The notes: generated by a model from the letters alone, not told the origin. A stretch of 6,468 nt of DNA from an uncultured Faecalibacterium sp. (GCA_937917475.1 CALDNF010000123.1:1-6468), one strand, 5' to 3'. Positions 1 through 6,283 are shown, numbered from the stretch's first letter. Made by a program: numbers and translations.

Positions 1-1769
1 CCGTCGGTGGTGTGGAAGCTCTTGGTCCGGCTCTTGTCGGCACCGCCCCAGACGGAAGCCTCCGTGTTCAGGAGCTCTTCGGCACCGCAGGGGAACTTGA
101 GATAGAGGGGGAACTTCTTATGTGTGGTGTTCTGAGTATTCATGACGCAGAGCAGGGTCTGACCACAGCTCTTCCGCAGCCATGCATACACGCCTTCCCG
201 GCGGCTCTCGGAAGCCACCCACTCAAAGCAGTTGGGATTGTACTCGCCATCGTAAAGGGCGGGCTCGGTGGCATAAAGCCGGGCAAGGGCGGCAAAGTAT
301 TTCTGGAAGCTGTCGTGGAAGGGATATTTCATCAGGTCCCAATCCAGTTCTCTCTTTTCATCCCACTCCCGGAAATGGGCCAGCTCATTGCCCATGAAGT
401 TGAGCTTCTTGCCCGGATGGGTATACATATAAAAATACAGGGTGCGCAGCTGGGCACATTTTTCCTCGTAAGTACCCCAGAGCTTGTCGATGATGGTCTT
501 TTTGCCGTGAACTACTTCATCATGGCTGAGGGCCAGCAGATACAGTTCGTTGTAGAAGTAGTGCATACTCCAGGTGATCTTGTCATAGCGATCCGGCCGC
601 TCACCGAAGGGAGTGGCAAAGTAATCCAGCGTGTCGTGCATCCAGCCCATGTCCCACTTGTAGTCAAAACCGATGCCGTCATACCGGGTGGGAGCGGTGA
701 CCTTGAGGAAATTGGTGGAATCCTCGGCGGTGTAGATGCCGGTGGGCCAGCGTTCGTTCAGACCGTGGTTGAGGTTGCGCAGGAAGGTCACGGCACCCTC
801 GTTGACGCCCCGGTTGGGGTCGCCCTGCCAGTAAAGAGCCCGGGAAATGGCATCCATCCGGATGCCGTCGCAGTGGTAGACGTCCATCCAAAGCCCGGCA
901 GCACTGTTCAGAAAGCTGCACACTTCCCGACGGTAGTAGTTGAAGTTGCATGTGCCCCACTCGCTGTGGCCTACGTCGCTGTCGTACTCGTAAAGATGTG
1001 TGCCGTCAAACATGGCCAGTGCGTCGGCGTTGGCGGCAAAGTGGACCGGCACAAAGTCCATGATGACGCCAATGCCCATCCGGTGGCAGGCATTGACGAA
1101 AGCGGCAAACTGAGCCGGAGTGCCGTAGCGGCTGGTCACCGAGAAATAGCCGGTGGTCTGGTAGCCCCAGCTGCCGTCAAAGGGATGCTCCGCCAAAGGC
1201 AGCAGCTCCACATGGGTGAAGTGATGGTCCAGCAGCCACGGAATCAGCTCCCGGGCCAGCTCCTCGTAATCATACCAGCCGTCCGAGCCGTCGGTCTGCT
1301 GGCTGTTGGGCTTGTGTTTCCAGCTGCCCGCATGGAGCTCGTAGATGTTCAGCGGCAGGTTGCGGCACTTGTCCCGACGGGCCATCCACTCGCTGTCGTC
1401 AAATTGGAAATCCAGCTTTGTCAGCTTGCTGGCAGTGCCGGGCCGCAGCTCGGTGGAAAAGGCGTAGGGGTCGCTGCGCATCATCACACTGCCGTCGGCT
1501 CCATGGATGCGGTACTTGTACATCTCGCCTTCTGCCAGCCCCGGGAGAAAGCCACTCCACACACCGGTGTCGGCTTTCTCCATCGGCACGCCGGGACCCC
1601 AGCCGTCAAAGCCGCCGCAGACCTCCACTGCTGTGGCTCCCGGGGCCCAGACCGCAAACCGCCAGCCCTCCCGGCCGTTGTCATCCCGGAAGGAATGTGC
1701 ACCAAGGGTGCGGTAGGCATCAAAACATTCGCCTGCAAAAAACGAAGGGTCGATTGCCGGAAAATTCAT
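1..1769 (-). CDS. glgB: 1,4-alpha-glucan branching enzyme (GH13_9), 3' end cut by window edge
   Basis: Makes the alpha-1,6 branches of glycogen by cutting an alpha-1,4 glucan chain and re-attaching the piece; cytoplasmic. The reading frame is open for 589 codons from an ATG at 1769 to the left window edge, so only the C-terminal end is missing. Residues about 20-110 form the CBM48 domain (FAVWAPGATAVEVCGGFDGW). The GlgB signature EHPFDGSWGYQ starts at residue 194. GH13 regions follow: I with D238 and H243 (DFVPVH), II with R304 and nucleophile D306 (DGIRMDA), III with acid/base E349 (TAEDST), IV with H416 and D417 (SHDEVVHGKK). CBM48 begins almost at the N-terminus, so the extra N1 domain of the longer E. 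coli-type enzyme is absent. The start is set by AAAGGAG 8 nt upstream. It is divergent from the GH13 gene. The long plus-strand open frame across it is an antisense shadow. Identity is near certain. Confidence 0.96.
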   Translation of the reverse strand, partial: MNFPAIDPSFFAGECFDAYRTLGAHSFRDDNGREGWRFAVWAPGATAVEVCGGFDGWGPGVPMEKADTGVWSGFLPGLAEGEMYKYRIHGADGSVMMRSDPYAFSTELRPGTASKLTKLDFQFDDSEWMARRDKCRNLPLNIYELHAGSWKHKPNSQQTDGSDGWYDYEELARELIPWLLDHHFTHVELLPLAEHPFDGSWGYQTTGYFSVTSRYGTPAQFAAFVNACHRMGIGVIMDFVPVHFAANADALAMFDGTHLYEYDSDVGHSEWGTCNFNYYRREVCSFLNSAAGLWMDVYHCDGIRMDAISRALYWQGDPNRGVNEGAVTFLRNLNHGLNERWPTGIYTAEDSTNFLKVTAPTRYDGIGFDYKWDMGWMHDTLDYFATPFGERPDRYDKITWSMHYFYNELYLLALSHDEVVHGKKTIIDKLWGTYEEKCAQLRTLYFYMYTHPGKKLNFMGNELAHFREWDEKRELDWDLMKYPFHDSFQKYFAALARLYATEPALYDGEYNPNCFEWVASESRREGVYAWLRKSCGQTLLCVMNTQNTTHKKFPLYLKFPCGAEELLNTEASVWGGADKSRTKSFHTTD

Positions 1770-1777
1770 CTCAAAAA

Positions 1778-1784
1778 CTCCTTT
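1778..1784 (-). promoter_or_regulatory. Ribosome binding site of glgB
   Basis: The minus strand reads AAAGGAG, followed by 8 nt and the ATG at 1769. This strong site decides the glgB start. Confidence 0.85.
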
Positions 1785-1792
1785 GTATCTGG

Positions 1793-1803
1793 ATTTGGCA
1801 GAA
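1793..1803 (+). repeat. ATTTGGCAGAA direct repeat, glgB-proximal copy
   Basis: This exact 11-bp sequence recurs at 1880-1890, 87 bp away, within the same divergent intergenic region. The GGCAGAA part is also the arm of the inverted repeat at 1884-1905, so three GGCAGAA half-sites lie between the two carbohydrate genes. This copy falls in the glgB leader, just upstream of its ribosome binding site. Inferred to be a regulator half-site; the repeat itself is directly seen. Confidence 0.5.
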
Positions 1804-1817
1804 ATGTGTCGGCACAT
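1804..1817. promoter_or_regulatory. Operator-like near-palindrome in glgB leader
   Basis: ATGTGTCGGCACAT is a 14-bp near-palindrome: ATGTG pairs with CACAT, the centre is CG, and one inner T/G pair is mismatched. A central CG with short arms is typical of LacI-family operators, which often control alpha-glucan genes. It lies between the possible glgB promoter and the ribosome binding site. Without a T-run it is not a terminator. The regulator is unknown and chance cannot be excluded. Confidence 0.35.
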
Positions 1818-1836
1818 CCACCAATAAAATCGAAAG

Positions 1837-1842
1837 AATATA
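1837..1842 (-). promoter_or_regulatory. Possible -10 box of glgB promoter
   Basis: The minus strand reads TATATT, about 68 nt upstream of the glgB start codon. No good -35 hexamer is visible 16-18 nt further upstream, so this is a weak call based mainly on its position in the AT-richer part of the divergent region. Confidence 0.3.
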
Positions 1843-1879
1843 GGCAAACCTGCTGATTTCGTTAGAGACTCTGAAACAA

Positions 1880-1905
1880 ATTTGGCAGAATTTCACACTT
1901 CTGCC
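1880..1905. promoter_or_regulatory. Inverted repeat GGCAGAA-N8-TTCTGCC, candidate operator
   Basis: Perfect 7-bp arms at 1884-1890 and 1899-1905 flank an 8-bp spacer. The left arm is part of the second copy of ATTTGGCAGAA (1880-1890). The dyad covers the -35 region of the candidate GH13 promoter, the usual place for a repressor operator. It has no T-run, so it is not a terminator. The cognate factor is not identifiable from this window. Confidence 0.5.
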
Positions 1906-1913
1906 GGAAATTG

Positions 1914-1922
1914 TGATATACT
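1914..1922 (+). promoter_or_regulatory. Candidate extended -10 promoter of the GH13 gene
   Basis: TGATATACT contains an extended -10 (TG, one base, then TATACT). The -35 region is poor: TTCACA at 1892-1897 is 19 bp away, which an extended -10 promoter can tolerate. Transcription would begin near 1929, giving a leader of about 50 nt before the ATG at 1981. Confidence 0.5.
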
Positions 1923-1964
1923 AAATCTGCCGTCTGTGGAAGCGGCAAGAATTTACGGAAATAC

Positions 1965-1972
1965 AGGAGAGG
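1965..1972 (+). promoter_or_regulatory. Ribosome binding site of the GH13 gene
   Basis: AGGAGAGG is followed by 8 nt and the ATG at 1981. It fixes the start there and rules out the in-frame upstream extension from a TTG at 1882, which would begin inside the inverted repeat. Confidence 0.85.
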
Positions 1973-1980
1973 ATCAAATA

Positions 1981-3339
1981 ATGGCTTGGTATGACAATGC
2001 AGTATTCTATCACATCTATCCTCTGGGTCTCTGTGGCTGCGCCCATGAGAACGACGGTCAGCCGGTGCCCGGAGCGTTCCAGAAACTGAACGATTGGGCG
2101 GCGCACGCTGCTGCGCTTGGCTGCACGGCCATTTATATCGGGCCTCTGTTTGAGAGTGGTTCCCACGGTTATGATACCATCGATTACCGCCGGGTGGACC
2201 GCCGCCTTGGCACCAATGAGGAGTTCAAAACCTTTGTGGCAAACTGCCATGCCCGGGGCCAGCACGTTATCGTGGACGGCGTGTTCAACCATGTGGGAAG
2301 GGATTTCTTTGCGTTTCAGGAACTGAAAGAGCACCGGGAGAATGCCCGTTATCGGGACTGGTTCTGCGATGTGAACTTCTGGGGCAACAACGAGTACAAC
2401 GACGGCTTTTCTTATGGCAACTGGGGCGGCTTTAACCTGTTGGTCAAACTGAACCAGCGCAACCCGGAAGTGCAGCAGTACCACTTTGATACCATCCGGT
2501 TCTGGGTGGAGGAGTTTGACATCGACGGCATCCGTCTGGACGCAGCCGATGTGCTGGACTTCGATTTCATGCGGGGGCTGCGCCGTCTGGCCAATGAGGT
2601 CAAGCCGGAGTTCTGGCTCATGGGCGAGGTCATCCACGGCGATTACAGCCGGTGGGCAAACCCCGAGATGCTCCACTCGGTGACCAACTATGAGCTTCAC
2701 AAGGGTCTGTGGAGCGGCCACAACGACCACAATTATTTTGAGATCGCCCATACCATGCGGCGGCTGCAGGGACTTTGCCACGAGACCCGGCTGTACAACT
2801 TCTCAGATAACCACGATGTGGAACGCCTGCCCAATAAACTGCGCAACCGGGAGCATATCCGCCACATTGCAATCCTAGTATATACGCTTTGGGGGATCCC
2901 GTCCATCTATTACGGATCGGAATTTGGCATTGAAGGCAAAAAAGAGTGGGGAAGCGATTGGCCCCTCCGCCCCTGTCTGGAATTGGCAGACTTCAAGGAT
3001 GCTGTGAACACCAACCCGGTCACCAGTGTGTACGCTGCCCTCGGAAAACTGAAAGCTGAGTGCCCGGAGCTGACTTGGGGCGAGTTCAAAGAGCTACACC
3101 TGACCACTCAATGCTATGCCTACGCCCGGGTGCTGGATGGGAAAGCCATTGTGGCCGTGATGAACAACGGCGACCAGCCCGCCCAGCTGGAATTCCAGCT
3201 GCCGGTGGAAGCATCTGCTGCGGAGGACCTGCTGGCTGACTGCGTGGGCAGCCAGTCCGTTATGGTCAATATCGAGTGGGGGCGGATGAAAGTGCAGCTG
3301 CCCTCCAACTACGCCACCCTCCTGCGGCTGAAGAAGTAA
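1981..3339 (+). CDS. GH13 alpha-amylase family enzyme, neopullulanase/cyclomaltodextrinase type
   Basis: A 452-residue cytoplasmic enzyme (no signal peptide) predicted to hydrolyse alpha-1,4 bonds of maltodextrins or related oligosaccharides. All GH13 signatures are present: region I DGVFNH (D99, H104), region II DGIRLDA (R185, nucleophile D187), region III GEVIHG (acid/base E216), region IV SDNHD (H278, D279). Region V reads LVKLN (154-158), close to the MPKLN of neopullulanases and cyclomaltodextrinases and unlike the QPDLN of oligo-1,6-glucosidases. The barrel starts at residue 1 (WYDNAVFYHIYPLG), so the N-terminal CBM34 domain that usually builds the active-site dimer in that group is missing. 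Residues about 375-452 form the C-terminal beta domain. It is divergent from glgB, which supports a role in glycogen or maltodextrin turnover. The family is certain; substrate specificity is inferred from one motif and could be plain alpha-amylase or glucosidase activity. Confidence 0.92.
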   Translation: MAWYDNAVFYHIYPLGLCGCAHENDGQPVPGAFQKLNDWAAHAAALGCTAIYIGPLFESGSHGYDTIDYRRVDRRLGTNEEFKTFVANCHARGQHVIVDGVFNHVGRDFFAFQELKEHRENARYRDWFCDVNFWGNNEYNDGFSYGNWGGFNLLVKLNQRNPEVQQYHFDTIRFWVEEFDIDGIRLDAADVLDFDFMRGLRRLANEVKPEFWLMGEVIHGDYSRWANPEMLHSVTNYELHKGLWSGHNDHNYFEIAHTMRRLQGLCHETRLYNFSDNHDVERLPNKLRNREHIRHIAILVYTLWGIPSIYYGSEFGIEGKKEWGSDWPLRPCLELADFKDAVNTNPVTSVYAALGKLKAECPELTWGEFKELHLTTQCYAYARVLDGKAIVAVMNNGDQPAQLEFQLPVEASAAEDLLADCVGSQSVMVNIEWGRMKVQLPSNYATLLRLKK

Positions 3340-3343
3340 TGCC

Positions 3344-3375
3344 TTGCGGAACAGACCCGAGTCTGCTATTATAAT
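3344..3375 (+). promoter_or_regulatory. niaR promoter with consensus -10
   Basis: A perfect TATAAT lies at 3370-3375, 35 nt before the niaR ATG. The best-looking -35 is TTGCGG at 3344-3349, but its 20-bp spacing is long, so the -35 is poor. The promoter starts 5 bp after the GH13 stop codon and no terminator separates the genes, so niaR may also receive read-through. Confidence 0.6.
3352..3365. promoter_or_regulatory. CAGAC-N4-GTCTG palindrome, candidate NiaR operator
   Basis: Arms CAGAC (3352-3356) and GTCTG (3361-3365) flank CCGA, giving a near-perfect 14-bp dyad with a central CG. It sits between the -35 and -10 regions and ends 4 bp before TATAAT, so a bound dimer would block RNA polymerase. 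Autorepression by the NiaR encoded immediately downstream is the simplest reading. I did not score it against a NiaR consensus. Confidence 0.5.
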
Positions 3376-3393
3376 AGGTGCAATCAAGACCAT

Positions 3394-3400
3394 AAGGGGG
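3394..3400 (+). promoter_or_regulatory. Ribosome binding site of niaR
   Basis: AAGGGGG is followed by 10 nt and the ATG at 3411. It supports that start. Confidence 0.65.
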
Positions 3401-3410
3401 CAGCTGGAAG

Positions 3411-3929
3411 ATGAATTCCGCACAGCGCAGAGAAGCAATCATGACACGCCTGACCGGGGCTGAGGAGCCGTTGAGTGCAAGCCTGCTGGCCGCAGAGCTG
3501 GGGGTGTCCCGGCAGATCGTGGTGGGGGATGTGGCCCTGCTACGGGCGGCGGGTACCCAGATCGATGCCACGCCCCGGGGCTATCAGCTCCATCCGGAAG
3601 CCAAAGGCTATACCGGCATCCTTGCCTGTGCCCACCGCACGGCAGACGAAATGAGGGAAGAGCTGTATACCGTGGTGGATCAGGGCGGCGTTGTGCTGGA
3701 TGTGGCGGTGGAAAACCCGCTCTATGGGGAACTGCGGGGCAATTTGAACCTTGCCAGCCGGTACGATGTGGATAACTTTATCCGGCAGGCTGCCCAGACG
3801 CCTGAATGTCTGCTGAGCCGGATGACCGGCGGTGTGCATCTGCATACCCTGCGCTGCCCGGATCAGGCCACCTTTGAGCGCATCCGCAATGCGCTGGATG
3901 CAAAGGGCCTGCTCTATAAAAAAGAGTAA
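3411..3929 (+). CDS. niaR: NiaR-type niacin-responsive transcriptional repressor (HTH + 3H domain)
   Basis: A 172-residue repressor of the NiaR/YrxA family, which in Firmicutes binds nicotinic acid and represses NAD synthesis and niacin uptake genes. Residues about 5-58 are the N-terminal winged HTH (LLAAELGVSRQIVVGDVALLRAAG). Residues about 70-168 are the 3H domain. The putative metal ligands H75, E84, H143 and H145 (CAH, EELY, GVHLHT) are all kept; as I recall, the equivalents bind nickel in the T. maritima homologue TM1602. The length matches the family. One oddity: the usual VEHPVYG motif reads VENPLYG, with N102 where the family has His. No NAD or niacin gene lies in this window, so it appears to act in trans on distant targets and perhaps on its own promoter. 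Family assignment is strong. Confidence 0.9.
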   Translation: MNSAQRREAIMTRLTGAEEPLSASLLAAELGVSRQIVVGDVALLRAAGTQIDATPRGYQLHPEAKGYTGILACAHRTADEMREELYTVVDQGGVVLDVAVENPLYGELRGNLNLASRYDVDNFIRQAAQTPECLLSRMTGGVHLHTLRCPDQATFERIRNALDAKGLLYKKE

Positions 3930-3970
3930 GGCTCTGCTTCTATTGTAAAAAAAGCGGATGGGCTTGTCCA

Positions 3971-3999
3971 TCAACGAAAAACAAAAATCGTTGGATAAT
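3971..3999 (+). promoter_or_regulatory. TetR-gene promoter overlapped by inverted repeat
   Basis: A -10-like GATAAT at 3994-3999 follows TCAACG (3971-3976), a weak -35, at 17 bp. An inverted repeat, CAACGA (3972-3977) and TCGTTG (3988-3993), with a 10-bp A-rich spacer, overlaps that -35 and abuts the -10. This geometry fits TetR-family autorepression. As RNA it would be a 6-bp stem with no T-run, so it is not a terminator of niaR. Confidence 0.45.
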
Positions 4000-4014
4000 C
4001 AACCAAATAGGGAA

Positions 4015-4022
4015 AGAGGTGG
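4015..4022 (+). promoter_or_regulatory. Shine-Dalgarno-like site at the start of the TetR gene
   Basis: AGAGGTGG resembles the 16S-complementary core but overlaps the GTG at 4019-4021. It is well placed for initiation at the in-frame CTG at 4028 (8 nt after AGAGG), so this site leaves the true start open. Confidence 0.5.
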
Positions 4023-4570
4023 TTTTTCTGGATATCCGGATCGAAAAGACGGAGCGTGCCATCAAAAAAGCCTTTCTGGAACTGCGGGCCCAGAAGCCGC
4101 TGGAAAAGATCAAGATCAAAGAGCTGTGCGAGAACGCCTGCATCAATAAATCGACCTTTTATGCCCACTATCAGGATATTTACGGGTTGGAAAACGCACT
4201 GGAAAAGGAACTCATTGCGGACATCCTCGAAAGCCTGCCCCGCATCCCGCTGGACGACCTGCAAAACCGGACCGAGTGGCTGACCCGGGAGTTGTTCCGG
4301 GCTTTTGTGAACCATCAGCAGGCTGTGAATATCCTCTTTTCCGGTTCCCGGCAGGGAGTGTTCATCAACTGTGTTGAGCAGGAGATCCGCAAAAAGCTGG
4401 AGGCCGACGATCCCGCCTTTGCGGAAGACCCGGTGCGGGGGATCATCCTCTCTTTCTGCGTGCAGGGCAGCTATTACACGTTTGCCAATAACTGTGAAAA
4501 AATGGAGGAACAGCAGCTGGTCAGCCTGCTGGCCTCCATCGCCCGGGCGGCACAGAACATCAAGGTCTGA
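4019..4570 (+). CDS. TetR/AcrR-family transcriptional regulator
   Basis: A 183-residue one-component regulator: a DNA-binding N-terminus and a ligand-binding helical C-terminus. Residues about 10-55 are the TetR HTH (IKKAFLELRAQ, then KIKIKELCENACINKSTFYAHY); the recognition helix region is INKSTFYAHY (42-51). The C-terminal half is alpha-helical with no motif I recognise, so the ligand is unknown. The start is uncertain. The GTG at 4019 is overlapped by the only Shine-Dalgarno-like sequence, while a CTG at 4028 is better spaced and would give a protein beginning (M)DIRIEKTERAI, the N-terminus usual for such proteins. There is no in-frame ATG near the 5' end. No transporter or enzyme target is adjacent; the gene lies 89 bp after niaR and converges on asnB, so it may control itself and remote genes. 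Confidence 0.88.
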   Translation: MVFLDIRIEKTERAIKKAFLELRAQKPLEKIKIKELCENACINKSTFYAHYQDIYGLENALEKELIADILESLPRIPLDDLQNRTEWLTRELFRAFVNHQQAVNILFSGSRQGVFINCVEQEIRKKLEADDPAFAEDPVRGIILSFCVQGSYYTFANNCEKMEEQQLVSLLASIARAAQNIKV

Positions 4571-4589
4571 ACCCAAGATCTGCCAAAAT

Positions 4590-4632
4590 AAAAGAGCTGC
4601 TGTACGGAAAACTTCGTACAGCAGCTCTTTTT
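4590..4632. terminator. Bidirectional intrinsic terminator between TetR gene and asnB
   Basis: A perfect 17-bp inverted repeat (4590-4606 with 4615-4631) has an 8-nt loop. The plus strand ends in TTTTT after the stem, and the minus strand reads TTTTATTTT after its stem. It lies 20 bp after the TetR stop and 26 bp after the asnB stop, serving both convergent genes. Confidence 0.95.
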
Positions 4633-4657
4633 GTGCTATCTGAGAGAAAAAGCTTTG

Positions 4658-6244
4658 TTATACGCCCGAAGCACCATAGTTTGCCAGAACACGGGCAGAG
4701 GGGTCATTGACGTTGCAGCCGGGCCATGCCTTGTTGGGCATCCAGAAGTCCACGATGGTACGGCTCTGGTCGTAGTAATATTTCTCAAAGATCTCCCGGT
4801 ACAGCAGGCTCTCTTTGGTAAAGGGCATACAATGGGCCGAGTAGTTGGCCCGGCGGAGCTGGAACTCCTCGTCGGTGTAAAGGCCCTCAGCGTATTCCTT
4901 GATGTCGTCTACCATGCTGTGGCCTACGGCGTCGGAGAAAGCGGCCTTTTCCCGCCAGAGGATCTCCGGGGGCAGCCAGTCGCCCTCAAAGGCCTTGCGG
5001 AGGAGGTACTTGCCCTTGCCGTAACTGTTCAGCTTCTTTTCGGGGTCAATGGCCATGACGTACCGCACAAAGTCCAGATCGCCGAAGGGGACACGGGCCT
5101 CGATACTGTTGGCAGAGATGCAGCGGTCAGCACGGAGCACATCGTACATATACAGCTCCCGGATCCGCTTCTGGCTCTCCTGCTGGAAAGCATCGGCGGT
5201 GGGGGCGTAGTCGGTGTACTTATAACCGAACAGCTCATCGGAGATCTCACCGGTCAGCAGCACCCGCACATCGGTCTGTTCGTGGATGGCCTTGCAGAGC
5301 AGGTACATTCCCATGCTGGCCCGGATGGTGGTGATGTCCCAGGTGCCCAGCAGCCGGATGACCTCTTCCAGACTGTTGATGACCATATCCCGGTTGATGA
5401 TGACCTCGTGATGCTCGCTGCCCAGATATTCAGCAGTCTGGCGGGCATATTTCAGGTCAATGGCATCGGTATCCATGCCGATGGCAAAGGTGCGGATGGG
5501 CTTGCCCAGCTTTTTGGCAGCGATGGAGCAGACCAGAGAGGAATCCAGACCGCCTGACAGCAGGAAGCCTACCGGGGCATCGGCATCCAGACGCTTTTCC
5601 ACACCGGCGATCAGTTTCTCCCGGATGTTCCGGAGAATGTCGTCCATGCTGTCCTCCATGGGGGCAGGCACGTCGGCGATATCCTCATACCGGACAAACC
5701 GGCCGTCGCAGTAATAGCTGCCGATGGGGAAGGGCCGGATGTCGTCGCACCAGCCGATGAGGTTCTGCATCTCGGAGGCAAATGCGATCTGATGACTGGA
5801 CTTGGAGTATCCATAGAACAGCGGCCGGATGCCGATGGGGTCCCGGGCGGCGATGAGCCGGTCTTTGCGGGAATCGTAGAGGATCAGCGCAAACTCAGAA
5901 TCCATGTGGCGGAACATATCCAGCCCGTACTCGTAGTAAAGCGGTAGCAGGATCTCGCAGTCGCAGTCGGACTGAAATTTGTAGCCCCGGCGTTTCAGGA
6001 TCTCTTTTTCAAACCGGAAGCCGTAGAGCTCGCCGTTGCAGACCACGCAGTCGGCACCCCGCCAGAAGGGCTGCATCCCTTCCGGAGTCAGGCCCATGAT
6101 GGCCAGACGGCCAAAGCCCATCAGGCCGAAAGGCCCTTCCACCACCCGCTGATCATCCGGCCCGCGGGAGACGGTGCGCAGCAGATACTCCTTGAATTTG
6201 GCGGCACTCAGATCGTGCCCGGTGTAACCCATAACACAGCACAT
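4658..6244 (-). CDS. asnB: Asparagine synthetase B, glutamine-hydrolysing
   Basis: Converts aspartate, glutamine and ATP to asparagine, glutamate, AMP and PPi in the cytoplasm; 528 residues. The N-terminal class II glutaminase domain (about 2-190) opens with the nucleophile Cys2 (MCCVMGYTG) and has RGPDD (27-31) and NGE (70-72). The synthetase domain has the PPi-loop SGGLDSS (230-236). GEISDELFGY (332-341) departs from the usual GEGSDExFGGY while keeping E333 and D336. The C-terminus GCNVNDPSARVLANYGASGV resembles that of E. coli AsnB. The ATG at 6244 is chosen because Cys2 must be exposed after Met removal and because a ribosome binding site lies 8 nt upstream; the frame is open 36 codons further but that would bury Cys2. 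Its T-box leader ties expression to an uncharged tRNA. Other AsnB-like amidotransferases exist, but the full-length match makes asparagine synthesis most likely. Confidence 0.95.
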   Translation of the reverse strand: MCCVMGYTGHDLSAAKFKEYLLRTVSRGPDDQRVVEGPFGLMGFGRLAIMGLTPEGMQPFWRGADCVVCNGELYGFRFEKEILKRRGYKFQSDCDCEILLPLYYEYGLDMFRHMDSEFALILYDSRKDRLIAARDPIGIRPLFYGYSKSSHQIAFASEMQNLIGWCDDIRPFPIGSYYCDGRFVRYEDIADVPAPMEDSMDDILRNIREKLIAGVEKRLDADAPVGFLLSGGLDSSLVCSIAAKKLGKPIRTFAIGMDTDAIDLKYARQTAEYLGSEHHEVIINRDMVINSLEEVIRLLGTWDITTIRASMGMYLLCKAIHEQTDVRVLLTGEISDELFGYKYTDYAPTADAFQQESQKRIRELYMYDVLRADRCISANSIEARVPFGDLDFVRYVMAIDPEKKLNSYGKGKYLLRKAFEGDWLPPEILWREKAAFSDAVGHSMVDDIKEYAEGLYTDEEFQLRRANYSAHCMPFTKESLLYREIFEKYYYDQSRTIVDFWMPNKAWPGCNVNDPSARVLANYGASGV

Positions 6245-6252
6245 ATTTCTTA

Positions 6253-6259
6253 CCCCTCT
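6253..6259 (-). promoter_or_regulatory. Ribosome binding site of asnB
   Basis: The minus strand reads AGAGGGG, followed by 8 nt and the ATG at 6244. With the catalytic Cys2 it fixes the asnB start. Confidence 0.8.
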
Positions 6260-6283
6260 AAATAAAATTTGCACGGAAGCGGG

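Noticed and set aside
12..1856. Plus-strand open frame of 614 codons
   Set aside because: It lies antisense to glgB, whose catalytic motifs are all intact on the minus strand. The translation is low-complexity and rich in Val, Gly and Ala with no recognisable domain.
1882..1980. N-terminal extension of the GH13 protein by 33 residues
   Set aside because: It would start at a TTG within the inverted repeat and upstream of the -10. A strong ribosome binding site and a typical GH13 N-terminus mark the ATG at 1981.
1921..2781. Minus-strand open frame of 286 codons
   Set aside because: Antisense shadow of the GH13 gene, whose catalytic residues are all on the plus strand.
3540..3974. Minus-strand open frame of 144 codons
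   Set aside because: Antisense shadow of niaR with no ribosome binding site or domain.
3971..3996. Terminator after niaR
   Set aside because: Only a 6-bp stem with a 10-nt A-rich loop and no following T-run; it fits an operator better.
4631..5557. Plus-strand open frame of 308 codons
   Set aside because: Antisense shadow of asnB; no domain, and it begins inside the terminator region.
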